48,705 nt of DNA from Circinella minor. Lineage: Eukaryota > Mucoromycota > Mucoromycetes > Mucorales > Lichtheimiaceae. Position 1 is the first letter of the stretch. Every line of letters begins with the position of its first letter. The notes beneath the pieces were generated by a model. It searched no databases, was not told the origin of the DNA, and saw nothing but the letters and a program-made list of their open reading frames with translations. Location of the stretch: the NCBI GenBank assembly GCA_016758965.1, contig JAEPRB010000277.1, positions 1 to 48,705 of the forward strand. The letters are read 5' to 3'. Made by a program: the position numbers and the translations under genes. Below, piece by piece: positions 1 through 11,810 of this stretch.

Positions 1-132
1 GTTTTTATTTCGGCATGTAATACACGTTTTGTAGAAATCGCGCTTGCCACAAAACAATTCAATCGAACGAATGCATTTACAATCAGAACAATATCTGGAA
101 GTTGAGTTGTTGGTAATGGTAGTAGGACTCAT
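1..132 (-). CDS. N-terminus of a small Cys-rich, probably zinc-binding protein (runs off the left edge)
   Basis: An open frame starts with ATG at 132 and reads 44 codons to the window edge without a stop. After a Ser/Thr/Asn-rich head of about 13 residues come cysteines at 15, 18, 20, 28, 37 and 40, with a CSDCKC cluster and a C-x2-C followed by Arg. The pairs C15-x2-C18 and C37-x2-C40, spaced by about 18 residues, look like a four-Cys zinc ribbon of a kind common in fungal and large-DNA-virus proteins. That comparison is from memory, not a search. The function cannot be named. The rest of the gene lies outside the window, and further introns cannot be excluded. Confidence 0.5.
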   Translation of the reverse strand, partial: MSPTTITNNSTSRYCSDCKCIRSIELFCGKRDFYKTCITCRNKN

Positions 133-898
133 TTAACAAAATAATAGTAATAATAATAGTAATGTCAAAATTAATAATAATAAAAATAACAAAAAAAAAC
201 AATAATAATTTTTTTGGATGGTGTTACTATTTTTTGTCCGGAACATAATTGTTCCGGGTTCTGAAAACTTAACCTTCGGATCACGTGACCGGGGAAAAAA
301 GTAAACTTCTAGGTAGTCGTACGCTATACTTTAATAATTAAAATGACAAATAATTATCTTTATGAATAATATGTGTTGGATACAACATTCATCATTCACT
401 TCTTCTTTAACTTCTTCTTGTACCTGTTCGTTACCATTAAATATGTAATTATGTAATTGATGTAAATCATTTCTATACATTTTATTCCACTGCTAATCAT
501 CCTCTATTTTAATACAAACACACTTCGTTATGAATTTATTATTGATATCCAATCTCTGGTGCATTGTTTCTAATTCATGAATGTTTTCTCTTTTATCGCT
601 AAAAGAATAACTCACAGTAGTAAAGGTGTACATAGTAAGCAGCTAGCTACATTATATGACTGTCATCATCTTTTTTACCATGTTCAACTTAATCTAATTA
701 TAGTATATTTTTTGGTATATTCTGTATTTACTAGCTGAGTCTAAATAGTTAAACTGGTATTTCGCTAAACTGGTCCAAATCCTCACCATCCAATCGCCAA
801 TCGAATTATGGCTTGGACCAAAATGAAGAAAACGAGATGTGAAATAAAAAACCATTGTCAGCCATTCTAATTTTCATCACGCGCCAAGTTATATCCCC
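133..898. other. Intergenic, AT-rich, no gene seen
   Basis: This stretch is the upstream side of the left-edge gene. It holds short AAT/ATT-rich tracts (about 135-200) and no ORF with coding character on either strand. It ends at the hAT-type element. Confidence 0.6.
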
Positions 899-906
899 CC
901 ATCTGC
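899..906. repeat. Target-site duplication, left copy (CCATCTGC)
   Basis: This 8-bp sequence lies immediately outside the left CAGTGTTGG terminus and is identical to 1590-1597. Confidence 0.88.
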
Positions 907-1589
907 CAGTGTTGGCAGTTTCCGACTTACCGACTTTCCGACCTGGCGGAAACTATGGTTTATAGGGTTTCCACAGTCGGAAACTGGCGGAAATGTATAA
1001 CATTACAGGGTTGGCATTAGTAGACATAAATATGATACATCATATTAAATAAAAGTAATTTGGTCTATTTATATTTTTTAATGTATTATATCTGTTACTA
1101 TTATTATTATAGCGTTATAATATATGGTCCACAACAGGAACTATGGAAATATATAGTATAATAACGCAGAAATGACAATAATGTTTTTTTAAAAACACTG
1201 GTTTTGCATTGATATATAGATGCTGTGCAAACAAATAATAGCTTCAACATAAATATTGCGCGTTGTTCAGTATATTGGCTTCACAGGTTAAATCCCGACA
1301 TCGACTGTCAATGCACAAGAGCTAAATATATCAGTTACCTGATCTATTCAGAGGAGTAGGATTTTTATGTAGACAAACCTAGACTTTAGAGATAACAAGG
1401 AGGCTCACTCAGCAAAAGTAAAATAGACATTAGAATATATTTTTTCATAACTTAAATATAAATATATACTCTCACTCTATCTCTATCTCTCTTTTTTATT
1501 ATTATTTTAATGAAACTTTTTATTTCATATTTCCATAAACATATTGATTGAATGAAAAAAGGTTTCCGCCAGTCGGAAACCCAACACTG
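907..1589. mobile_element. Non-autonomous hAT-type DNA transposon (683 bp)
   Basis: The left end reads CAGTGTTGGCAGTTTCCGAC and the right end, reverse-complemented, reads CAGTGTTGGGTTTCCGACTG, so the terminal inverted repeats share CAGTGTTGG plus a TTTCCGAC block. The element is bracketed by a perfect 8-bp direct repeat, CCATCTGC (899-906 and 1590-1597), the target-site duplication length typical of hAT elements, and the CAGTG-type terminus also fits hAT. TTTCCGAC and GGCGGAAAC units recur near both ends (about 917-990 and 1561-1580) and could be transposase-binding sites. The interior has no credible coding sequence, so movement would need a transposase supplied in trans. Confidence 0.88.
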
Positions 1590-1597
1590 CCATCTGC
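1590..1597. repeat. Target-site duplication, right copy (CCATCTGC)
   Basis: This 8-bp sequence lies immediately outside the right CCAACACTG terminus and is identical to 899-906. Confidence 0.88.
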
Positions 1598-1767
1598 CAA
1601 ATGGAAATTCGCGTCATGCAAAATTGATCATAGTTCACTTATGTTCTACGAACTACTTTTTTTCTCACACAGTAAGAAGAAAAGGATTTAATTGGTTCCA
1701 TTATATAGCATTTTTATCGGCTAAAAAATTCCCTGCGCATTGTAAAGCCGCCCTTTTTATTTAATTA

Positions 1768-2055
1768 TCATGACTCACGATAAGACATATTTAACAAATG
1801 TATTTCTTTACTAAGAATAGGCCAAGAAATTGTCGCTTTTCCTATTAAGTCCTGCTCCAACTGTAACATTTCATACATGAATTTTAGATTAGGCTGAATA
1901 ATCACATTCAGCCTTCTTGCCCGTACATAAAGATATGCTTGTACAAGTGTATATTTGAGATGATGCATCACATAGCATATCGTAATAGCCGCACTCCGAC
2001 TTACACCTACACGACAATGGATCAAACAATGACTATTTTGTGCGTGCGCTTCATC

Positions 2056-2107
<52 letters not shown>

Positions 2108-4884
2108 TATAAAAATTATTATCAATGTTTATATAAGGAATATAAATTATATTGTGGCGTATAATTTACCAAAGGGTAAACAGACAAACAAACAAGACTT
2201 ACCAACAAAACGCATTGTTTCTTCCAATCGCCCGCGGATAGAATCGATACCATCATCATATAAATTATCAAGAAATAAAAGTTTGAATTGACTTTGATCC
2301 AGATTGGCATCTTCTCCAACACTAACAACATGAGTAATACCAAGGGCTTTGAGCATATCTGGGTTTGTTGCATGGTTCAGGTTGCCAAGATATAAAAAGG
2401 GCAAAATTCGTGATGGAAAAGACCCTTCAAAACGTGGGGAATAAAACCATGGAAAATATATTTTTTCAGTTGTGTCAAGTTCAGGTGCCAATAAATGAAC
2501 TGGAAATTTTTCATCGATCCCATCCCCTTCTCCTTCTCCACCTTGCTCTTCATCTTCGTCTTTAAAGACTTTATCATTATTATTGATATTGTCTTCATCA
2601 TTCTTCATACAATTATCAGTATTATTGCCACTATCTTTTTGATTGTAAATGTCCGACGATGCACGCACGGCCCTTCCAGGTACAGGCGGAGTGTCATTGT
2701 TGTTATTGTTGGGTAATAAATCTTCGTGTTGTGCTTGGTTAGATATATTGTTGATATACTGATCATCGTGTAATAAGCGATTATCCTTCACTTGCATAGT
2801 CTCATCATCATCCATCCCGTCCCCTTCCTCTTCTTCTTCTTCTTTCTTCTCCTGTTGCTGTGGACTCCGTTGACCTTTCATTATAACCTCATTATCGTTA
2901 TTTCCAATTTTCAAATCCTTAAGTTGTAAATGTCCTTCATCTTCTTCTTCCTTTGATACCCGAGCATATTTTTCTTCCTCTACTTGATCATCATCATCCT
3001 CTACATCCATCAAATGATCTTCATATTCTTCTTCACGCTTTCGTTTATGATCCGTTTGTTGCGATGGTGGTGGGTGTAATAATTGTTGTTCAATCCGTTG
3101 GAGCGTTGCTACATCCGCTGCATATACAAAAAAGCTTCTTTTCCTTTGTAACATCAAATAAGCTTCAGGTAATCGTACTTTTTCTTTGTACATGATCCAT
3201 GATAACACCATTAAACTTGTTTCTGTATACCCATCTGAACAGTGAATCAAAATGTTACGTCCACGTGTTGCTTGGTCATCCACAAAGGCTAATAAATGAA
3301 TCAAGCGGCTATAGAACTTGTCAAATGCATCTGGTTCCATTGGGATTCCCGTGGAATGTACATCTAAATGAATGATTTCAGGTGGTAACCCATCGGAAGG
3401 TAGTTCGTTTAACGTTTCTCGTGCCAAAGTTAATGTGGACGGTAACGGCATATCAGCAAAATCATGTGCTTCGATGCAAATAGAAAATTGATGTGGATTA
3501 TCGTCAATTTCACTTTCTTCGTCGTCGAGATCAGATTGGCGAACTGATGCTGGCGCATCTTGAGTATTACCAACCTACATAAATATAACCATTTAGTACA
3601 AAAGTTCTTTTTGGACGCCCAGGGGGAAGGAGAAAAAAATGAGATAACGAAGAAAAATTGCCATCAATCTCTTTCATTGTCTCTCTTTATCTCTTTAGCA
3701 GGAACACTTTACCCAGACATTAGGTGTTATCTCCGTTGCACCACTCATGAATCTCATTTCTTCCCGTTCCCGTTCCCAAAAGCTGATAGTATTCAAGGAA
3801 GTGCCATTTGAATCATAGCTGACAAGTTCTGGGTATTTCTCTTCAATCACTCTAAATGGATCTATTTTCAAAGAGTTGTAGGTTTCGTTTATATGAGCAT
3901 AATTAATCCCGTTAATAATAATAGCAGTAAGATACAATTCTTTCAAACAATGGTAGTCTTACCTGTAATAACTAAGACACGATAAGACAAATCATTGGCA
4001 TCCTTGATTGCACTTTTGCCATTTGTCTTTCTAATATGCTCTAGTTGTTCCAGCCGTTCCTTTCGTAAACGCTGTTGGGCCAATGCAACTTTTTGTGCTA
4101 CTTCCATTGCTCCATATCCATAAACGATAATATCACTGATGGATCCATACCTTGAGACTTGAATCTTGAAGTTTCGTAAGTTAATAGTATGATCCATATC
4201 ACAGGTATTAATAAATGCTGGTGTTGTCATGGTCGTCATTGGATCAGAAGGAGATATAGGCGATATGGGTGCCGTTGTAATCAATTCAGAAGGTAATACT
4301 GCCTGTGCTAATCGTGCATTATAAGGACATGCTTCATCTGCATGGATGATAGTAATACCACGATGTTTTGGGACAATACTTTTACGTACGCCGAAAAATA
4401 AATTTTGTTGATAAGATCGACCATTAACACCATGTAACCAAGGGAATAAGATATCGTTAGGTAAAGGAGTGGCAGCATATAAATGTTGAATTGAAGCAAA
4501 TTGACCAGCCGTGATGCCATAAATGCATACTTTATGTTGTATTTGTTCTTGTGGTTGTTGATAATGAAGTATGTTCTTCAAATATTCCTTTGGTATATCA
4601 AATTGCGTTTGTTGATTTGTTTCTGTCATGTCATTTGCTGTTGTTGGAGTAGTAGCAGTGAATAGCTTTCCTTGGTGTACTTGCCGTTGCTTAATGTTAT
4701 CGTCATTGACAGAAGGAGCAACGGTTTTATCAGTTTCGTCGTCTTCAACAGTTGAAGTCACTACTTTATCAGTTGGAGGAACGTCGGGATTAATTCGAGT
4801 ACTTGGTTGTAAGTCAAATGGTATCTCGTTAATCGCGAGATCAACTTGAGAATGTATGGTAATGGGGTCACTGTCCATACCCAA
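1768..4884 (-). CDS. PPS1: PPS1-like dual-specificity protein phosphatase
   Basis: This four-exon gene (4884-3963, about 3958-3713, 3574-2203, 2054-1768) encodes about 940 residues. The last exon carries the active-site signature HCRVGVSRSA (Cys near residue 860), the HCx5R motif of dual-specificity phosphatases. Upstream in exon 3 is a degenerate second site, IHCSDGYTETS (Cys near 501), where Glu replaces the catalytic Arg. This, together with the FWEREREEM and FPSRILPFLYLGNL segments, is the layout I know from fungal Pps1, which acts on Tyr/Ser/Thr phosphates and is linked to cell-cycle control. An acidic, Asn-rich linker of about 190 residues separates the two sites. Introns 3712-3575 and 2202-2055 have good GT/AG ends and fitting phases. 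The exon 1/2 join does not: the frame shifts at 3958-3963, with no room for a normal intron. An in-frame Met lies two codons after the chosen start. Confidence 0.85.
2057..2107. repeat. (TTA)n / (TAA)n microsatellite in the last PPS1 intron
   Basis: About 17 copies of a TTA trinucleotide sit inside the minus-strand intron 2202-2055. On the transcribed strand the AAT run reaches the splice acceptor AG at 2056-2055, so the usual pyrimidine tract is absent. Confidence 0.9.
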
Positions 4885-5278
4885 AGAAAAAAAGGGGGTG
4901 GGAAGTTGAGAAAAGGTTAAAACAAAAGTTAAAACGAACGAATCAGCTAGGACGGTATCTTAAAAAATTAAACTTTTTTTTGTTCCAATGATTTTTTTTT
5001 TTATTTTGCTATAATTGTAGTTTTTTCACTTCTTTTGCTTTCCTTATTTTTTTTTCTGAATAACTAATAATGATATGGTAGATAGAATAATAAGTTGTTC
5101 ATTCGTTATATAAAACGTAAATACTATGATCCATGCATTTACTATTATGTTCCCAAACATTGCTGTTTGTCTTCGATTTTTGGTTGTGTAACACTATCAC
5201 AATTTCGGAACTGAACCTATATAAAACATGGGACACTTTCCTTTTTTATCAATCTTTTTTTACTTGCAAGAAAAAAAA
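4885..5278. promoter_or_regulatory. Shared divergent promoter region of PPS1 and the ARL6IP4-like gene
   Basis: About 390 bp separate the two divergent start codons. The region has T-rich and A-rich tracts (4975-5052 and 5263-5278) and a TATATAAAAC sequence near 5217-5226, about 55 bp before the plus-strand start. No specific factor sites could be assigned. Confidence 0.5.
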
Positions 5279-5993
5279 ATGGATAAACAAAAAAGAGAAT
5301 CAAATACCAGTAGTAGTACCAATGGTACTACCATGAAAAAGAAACGGCACCATCACCACCATTCTTCTGATAGCGATCAATATTATTCTCACCATCGTAT
5401 TAATAAACGTCATCGACATGGTGATTCACGTCCTGATCACCGCCATCACCGAAAATATAAACATAAACATAAACATTCAGAACACGCATCTTATTCGAAT
5501 AAAAAAGAAAACAATATTACCGTTACTGATAATACACAAAGTGATAACGATACATTGGAAAAGCTAAAGCAACTTGCGAAACAATACAACAAGACTACAG
5601 AAGATGATCATGATTATAAAAAGAGAGATAAAAAAAAGATTAAGAATAACAAATATCATCGTGAACATGAAGAAGGAATTAATAAACAACGACGAGAAGC
5701 TATGGTCCCTCAGACAAAAGAATCTTATGATAAACAACGATCCGTAATTCGACGAGAATATGATCCACAAACAGGAAGAACACGGTGACGTATTATTTAA
5801 TATTTATATAATATAGAAGAGAGAAATGTAACATCAGATATTTATAGTATATATTTATAGATTGGTTAAAGGTTCAGGTGAAATATTGGAATCCATCGTA
5901 ACAGGTGAACAACATCGAAAAATCAATAAGCAATCCACAATTCAAGATGGTTTATCTTTTCAAACAACAATTCATAATAATAGTATCAAATAA
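5279..5993 (+). CDS. ARL6IP4: ARL6IP4/SR-25-like nuclear protein
   Basis: Two exons (5279-5784 and 5861-5993, intron 76 nt) give 212 residues. The N-terminal two thirds is basic and low-complexity, rich in His, Lys, Arg and Ser. The C-terminus starting [20 protein letters not shown], then [20 protein letters not shown] and INKQ-DGLSFQ, matches the conserved tail of metazoan ARL6IP4 (SRp25), a nuclear-speckle protein linked to splicing. The intron falls inside the conserved RTR/LVKG stretch, which supports the splice sites. I start at 5279 (AAAAAAATGG context) rather than the in-frame ATG at 5228, because the extra 17 residues are hydrophobic and unlike the rest. The name follows the conserved tail. 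The role in this fungus is inferred. Confidence 0.85.
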
Positions 5994-6227
5994 TAAGAAT
6001 TTATAATAAATAAACTTGCAATTGTTAATAAAAAAAGGGGGTTGGGGAGGAGTTGGTTCTGTTGAAATATTACTACTACCAAGTAATAAGAAGTAATAAA
6101 AAAATTGAGCTTTTTTCTCCCTTTTTATTTTTTTATTTCTTAAAATACTTTTTTTTTCGATCCCTTTTTTTCTCTCCTCTTTTTTCGCGCTTTCATGGTT
6201 AAAAACTGCATAAAATAATACTCAGCA

Positions 6228-9200
6228 ATGCATCCCGACAGTCATGGCTCATCAATTACCGTTATTGATCATGCTACTTTGAAGATGTCTCATTCCACTC
6301 ATGACCAACAACATAATATTATAACAACAAAAGAAGTAGAAGAAAAAGAGAAAGGAAAAAGAGGCATTAATAGTAGTAATAGTAGTACCAACACTGATAC
6401 TATTATTACTAATACAAATACCACTGCTGTTGAGCGCATTACTATCGACAACAACCACGATACTAGTAACTTCGTCCTATCCTATAATAATGATATAGCC
6501 AGTAAAAACGTGCAAACAGGTTCGGGTATGTTACCCAAACAACAGCAACCACTATCTTTGACTATAGCTAAAAATAAGGAGAACGTAAAAGAGGATGATA
6601 AGGATGAAGAAGAAAAAGAGAAAAAGAAAAAGCAATCAACAATATCATTACAAAGAACAAGATCATCAGCATTAAGACGTTTATCGCGTGCAGGCACGCT
6701 TTTTCGACCAAAGATAAATATCACTGAGCCTAAAATTATTGTGGAAGAAGATAATAGTCATGAACAACTAGAGCAACAGCATTATCACGAGGATGAAAAA
6801 TACCTTCAACAAAAAAGAAGAGGTTCCATTAGTAGTAATAGTAGTACCGGTAGTAATACAAGTGGTAGTTTGTTATCGAAATTATCCAAATCGACGGCTC
6901 CCATGCGTGCACGATTATCCGCAATGTCAATGAGTAAATAAATAGTTCCAAAAAAGCGACAAAAAAAAAACAAAAAACAATAGCATTCTAAAAATATAAA
7001 CATTGTTTTTCAAATTATATTTCATGTGACCTCGCCGCCTCTTTTTTTTTCCAATCCAAAAATATATCATTGACAACCTTTTATTTATTTATATTTTTAG
7101 ATAATATTGGAGTAGGAAACGAAGGATCACTTCGACCAGAGGCATCTATTTCTTTATCTATTCCATTAAGACGTTCAGCCGAAAGTATATATAACTTAGC
7201 ATCAGCTAAATCGAATCGACGATCAATATCTTTATATCGACGATCCCATGGAGAACGATCTTTATCTTTTTCTTTTGATAATACAGTAACAGCAACATTG
7301 AATCGACAACACCAGGACCAGCAAAATTCTGACAATTTACTAGCAATTCAGCAACAGCTACAATTAAAATTACAATCAGCAACCCCATCATCGATACAGC
7401 AACAACAAGAAATATCATCTTATCAACATTATCATTCACCATTATCAGATGCAGTAGCTGCTGTTGCCATGACAGTAAAAGATCGTAAACCTATCGTATA
7501 CCCAGCACTTTTATCTAAAGTATCTGAAGCATTTCGCGAACGTGTTGTGGTGAATACCAAGACAAAGGATAATATTGAATATTCAAATGCATTTGATGGA
7601 CGTGAGGCAGTAGTATGTTTTATGATGTTTGTTTGTTACATGGGAAAAAAAGGGTGATCGGATCTCTCTTTGCGGCGTATATATAAATTCTTTATCGCTG
7701 ACATATCTATAAATCGCTGTTGTTATTTTTAGGATAAGCTCGCATATATAATCAAAACCGCAGATAGAAATTTGGCATTATTATTGGGTCGTGCTTTAGA
7801 CGCTCAAAAATTCTTCCATGATGTGAATTATGAGCATCGGCTACGTGATTCACATCATGAGTTGTATCAACTAAATATGTTTGCTACGCAAAAACAAAAG
7901 CAACGGCAAGAAGTAGAAGAACAGGTCGATGATAACGACACTAATAGTAATAATCCTTCAACGCTACTTCATCACGATGATGCTGATAACATAAGAGAAG
8001 ATCTTTCTAGTGTTAATTTTACAAACGATGATGACCATAATCACATAAATAAGAATGATTATGATGGGATACCTAATGGTGTATTCACAGTTCTGACTGA
8101 TTGTTATTCACCTACATGTACACGTGATACACTCTGTTATAGCGTATCATGTCCTCGACGATCAGAACAAACGCGTACTTCAAGACGCCCTGCTTATCAT
8201 CACGGTCGATCGAGTAGTAAATCATCATTATTTGCAGAGGAGGTAAATAAAATAAAAATAAAATGTTGTAATTAAAATGTAAATTAACTTGCATATATAT
8301 TTTTTTTAACTTGCCCGAAAAAAAGGAGGAACGTCTTTGGATTTATACAGTACCAAAATCATCGATAGAATCAATGGATAAACAAGAGATACGTCGTCAA
8401 GAAAATATATTTGAGCTTATATATACTGAAAAAGATTTTGTTAATGATTTACTTTATCTCAAAAAGGTATATTTTATAGAAAGTTTATTAATACAACAAC
8501 TCCATTATTAACACACTACCACATGTCTCAAATTTTTACTTTATTTTTGTGCGTGATTATTTTAGCACTGGATTAATCCATTATTAAAAGAACCCATCAT
8601 ATCTGAAGATCAAAGTGATCGTGATGAATTTGTTGACCAAGTATTTTGGAATATTATTGAGATTTACAAAAGTAATTCTAGTTTATCTCAAGCTTTACAA
8701 AAACGGCAGACCATAGATTCAGATGTGTATCAAATTGGTGATGTGATGGTGAATTTTGCAGCTAAATTTGAACCTTTTGTTCGATATGGTGCTCATCAAG
8801 TGATTGGAAAACATATTTTTGAAACGGAGAAATCAACGAATCCCGAATTTGCTAAATTTGTTCAGGTATTGTTTTCTATATATAATATCTTTTTGAGAAA
8901 CGTAAATAGATAGATCGATAATAGCATATATAAAAATATACATATAAAATAATAAATTGTATATATAGAAAACTGAGCGATTGAAAATATCACGTAAATT
9001 GGAGCTCAATGGATATCTTACGAAACCAACAACACGATTAGGACGATATAACTTAATACTACGAGAAGTTTTAAGACATACACCCAAGGATCATCCAGAT
9101 CAAGAAAATATATCCAAAGCAATGAAAATTATTGCTAATTTTCTTACCATTGTAAATCGAGAAACTGGTAAAACAGAAAGCAGACATAATTTATACTTGT

Positions 9201-11474
9201 TGGAGCAACGTTTAATTAACCATAGACAGCCCGATATGGTGGTAAAGTTATATACTTATATATTATTTCATGTATATATTTATCGATTTCAATAACTATA
9301 TGTTGTAGATTAACAGAAATTTGAATATATATGTATAGGATTTGGGATTGCGAGCAGAAAATCGAAAACTAGTATTTAAAGGCGCGTTGAAGAAGAAAGG
9401 TGGTACTAGTGGTTCATTAGAATCATCTGATATACTTTTATTTTTGCTGGATCATTATTTAGTTATCACAAAACAAAAATTTGTAAATAATAATGAACAA
9501 TATAAACTTTATCGCAAGGTAATAATAATTATAATAATTAAATTGGCATTTGTTAAAACAACAGTAATATATATTTAGGTAGTAACGTGTATGTATTTAA
9601 CTTTTAAATATAGCCAATTCCTCTTGCCTTACTTTCCATCTCATTCCCAGATTTGGCAAAACGCTCTAGTTCAATCTTACCCTATAGCCGTACTAGTAAA
9701 GATTCTTTTACCTCTGTTGGTAGTATGGATAGTATTAGCATACCAACATCTCCTTTACCTCCTTCTCCTTCTGCAAGTACTAGTACTACCACTGTTAAGA
9801 ATAACAACAATGGTAACAACGGCTATAACTTTAGCAGCAAACTTGGGTATCCATTGTGTTTCTCTCATCTTGGCAAACATGGAACAACTCCTATTACCCT
9901 TTACGCAACAACAATGGCTATCCGTAGACAATGGATTGTAAATATCCAAAATCAACAGCAAGTATTGATGGAAAAAAACAAGGTTATTGAATTGGTTTCT
10001 ATTAATGATAACTTTTTTACCGTATTTAATAAGCTTCGATGTACTGCAACCTATGGTAATTATAATCATACTCTTTTTTCTTTTACTTATATAATATTAC
10101 TGTGTGTTACTGTTAATAAGTAGCCCTTTTTTGTCAGTATAATAGTACTAATTATTATAAAGATGGTGGGAAATCGTTGATATTTGGTAGTGACCAAGGT
10201 GTTTATGTAAAAAGAAAAAAGAATTTTATACGGATTCTGGCCTTAGAGAAAGTTTCACAAATTGATGTTCTTGAAGGAGCAGGAACCAATCGTTTATTAT
10301 TAGTACTTGCAGATAAAGCCTTTTATGTTTATTCATTGGATACTTTACTTTTGGATCCTGAATTGGCTGGTAGTAGTAAAAACACTAATAACAATCGACG
10401 TGCTGGAAATGCCGGACGAAAAGTCAACAGCCATGTATCTTTTTTTAAAATCGGTAAAATTCAACGCTCTTCTGCTGCTGAAAAAACATTAGTTTGTTTT
10501 GTTCGACAAAATGCAATGACTTCAACTATACGTGCTTTGGAACCGCAACAGCATAATCTTGGTAGACTTATTAGAGGTCCACATGACTCCCTTCGAATTT
10601 ATAAAGATCTGTAAGTACACAATTTTTCTAATATCTAACGCTTTATATATTTAATTGTATCAAAAGAAAAATAAAGAAAGGTAATTGATTTATTATTATT
10701 AGCTATATACCTGGAGTTGCATCATCTATCCAGTTCTTTAGAAATATTATTTGTGTGGGCTGTCCTAAAGGATTTCAAATGGTTGATCTTGGAACAACTG
10801 AAGTACAAAGTAAGTTTTATTGCTATTTAAATAAGTCTCTCACAATTGTTTATTTTACTGATATTCTTCTCCTATTATCTTTTTAATCAGGTGTTTTGGA
10901 TCCAAGTGATGCTCGCCACCAACAAGTTTTTCATCGTGAAAGCTTAAAGCCAATTACAATGTTTCGTCATGATGATGGCAATATCTTACTATGTTATAAC
11001 GGTAAAAAAAAATCGAGCATGTCAATATAATTATGTTGATAAAAAAAATCACTCTTTTTTTTTTTTTACATTATACAATTAAATTAATTATGATGATCAT
11101 TTTTTTTATTTAGAAATTGCTTTTTATATTGATAAAAAAGGAAGAAGAGTACGAGAAGACTGGATGATTTGTTGGGAAGGTAATCCTACTTCGTTTGCAT
11201 TCCAAACACCGTATATTATTGCGTTTGATCCAACATTTATTGAAGTACGACATATTGATACCGTAAGTAGTTATTTTTATTTATTTTGTTGGATACAAGT
11301 TTATATATATGATTCTAAGTACGTGGGTAATATGATTTATAGGGTAGCGTAGCTCAAATTATTACTGGTAATAATATTCGATGTCTTCAGCCGGACGCAC
11401 ATAACAACATTAACTGTGTCATGGATGATCCTGTTACTGGAAACGAACTTATTTATCAATTGAAGCTTATTTAA
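6228..11474 (+). CDS. ROM2: Rho1 guanine-nucleotide exchange factor, ROM1/ROM2 type (copy A)
   Basis: Thirteen exons: 6228-6933, 7101-7612, 7733-8242, 8326-8466, 8566-8865, 8969-9241, 9339-9518, 9614-10055, 10163-10610, 10703-10809, 10891-11001, 11114-11262, 11343-11474. All phases fit, giving 1336 residues, close to yeast Rom2. Domains in order: a Ser/Asn/Gln-rich N-terminus; a DEP domain (about 368-450, FDGREAV then DKLAYIIKTADRN); a catalytic DH/RhoGEF domain (about 595-790, RRQENIFELIYTEKDF); PH (about 830-1010, broken by a Ser-rich loop); and a citron homology domain (about 1022-1330, LIFGSDQGVYV). Such proteins activate Rho1 at the cell surface to drive glucan synthesis and the cell-wall integrity pathway. 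A second, more divergent copy lies 2.6 kb downstream on the other strand. Exon 4 has two possible acceptors, 8325 or 8328. Confidence 0.93.
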
Positions 11475-11810
11475 ATTTTATTCTCTTATTATTTCATATT
11501 TCCTTCTTGCCCCTTTTCTTATTCCCTATTTTATTCCTTTGTATATTATTCCATATCCACCTTTTTGTTTTTCTCTTCACAACTTTCTCTCTCTCTCTCT
11601 CTCTTTTATATTTATACATATCAGAAATGTAATAGAATTAATTACATGGCATAACACATCCTTTTCTTCTTTCTTCTTTTAAACCTTCGATTTTTTTTCA
11701 GTTATTAGTTTTTCTTATTAATTTACAGAGAAAAAAGAATGTTAACAAATAATAATATATAATAATTTATTAATTACTATTTATACTAGCTTAAAAGAAT
11801 AGCTATTATT
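11475..11810. other. Convergent 3' region between RhoGEF copy A and the NmrA-like gene
   Basis: These 336 bp between two stop codons hold T-rich and CT-rich tracts (about 11585-11605). No gene is visible. Confidence 0.6.

Noticed and set aside
1552..1764. 70-codon plus-strand frame
   Set aside because: It overlaps the right end of the hAT-type element and crosses its target duplication; composition is not protein-like.
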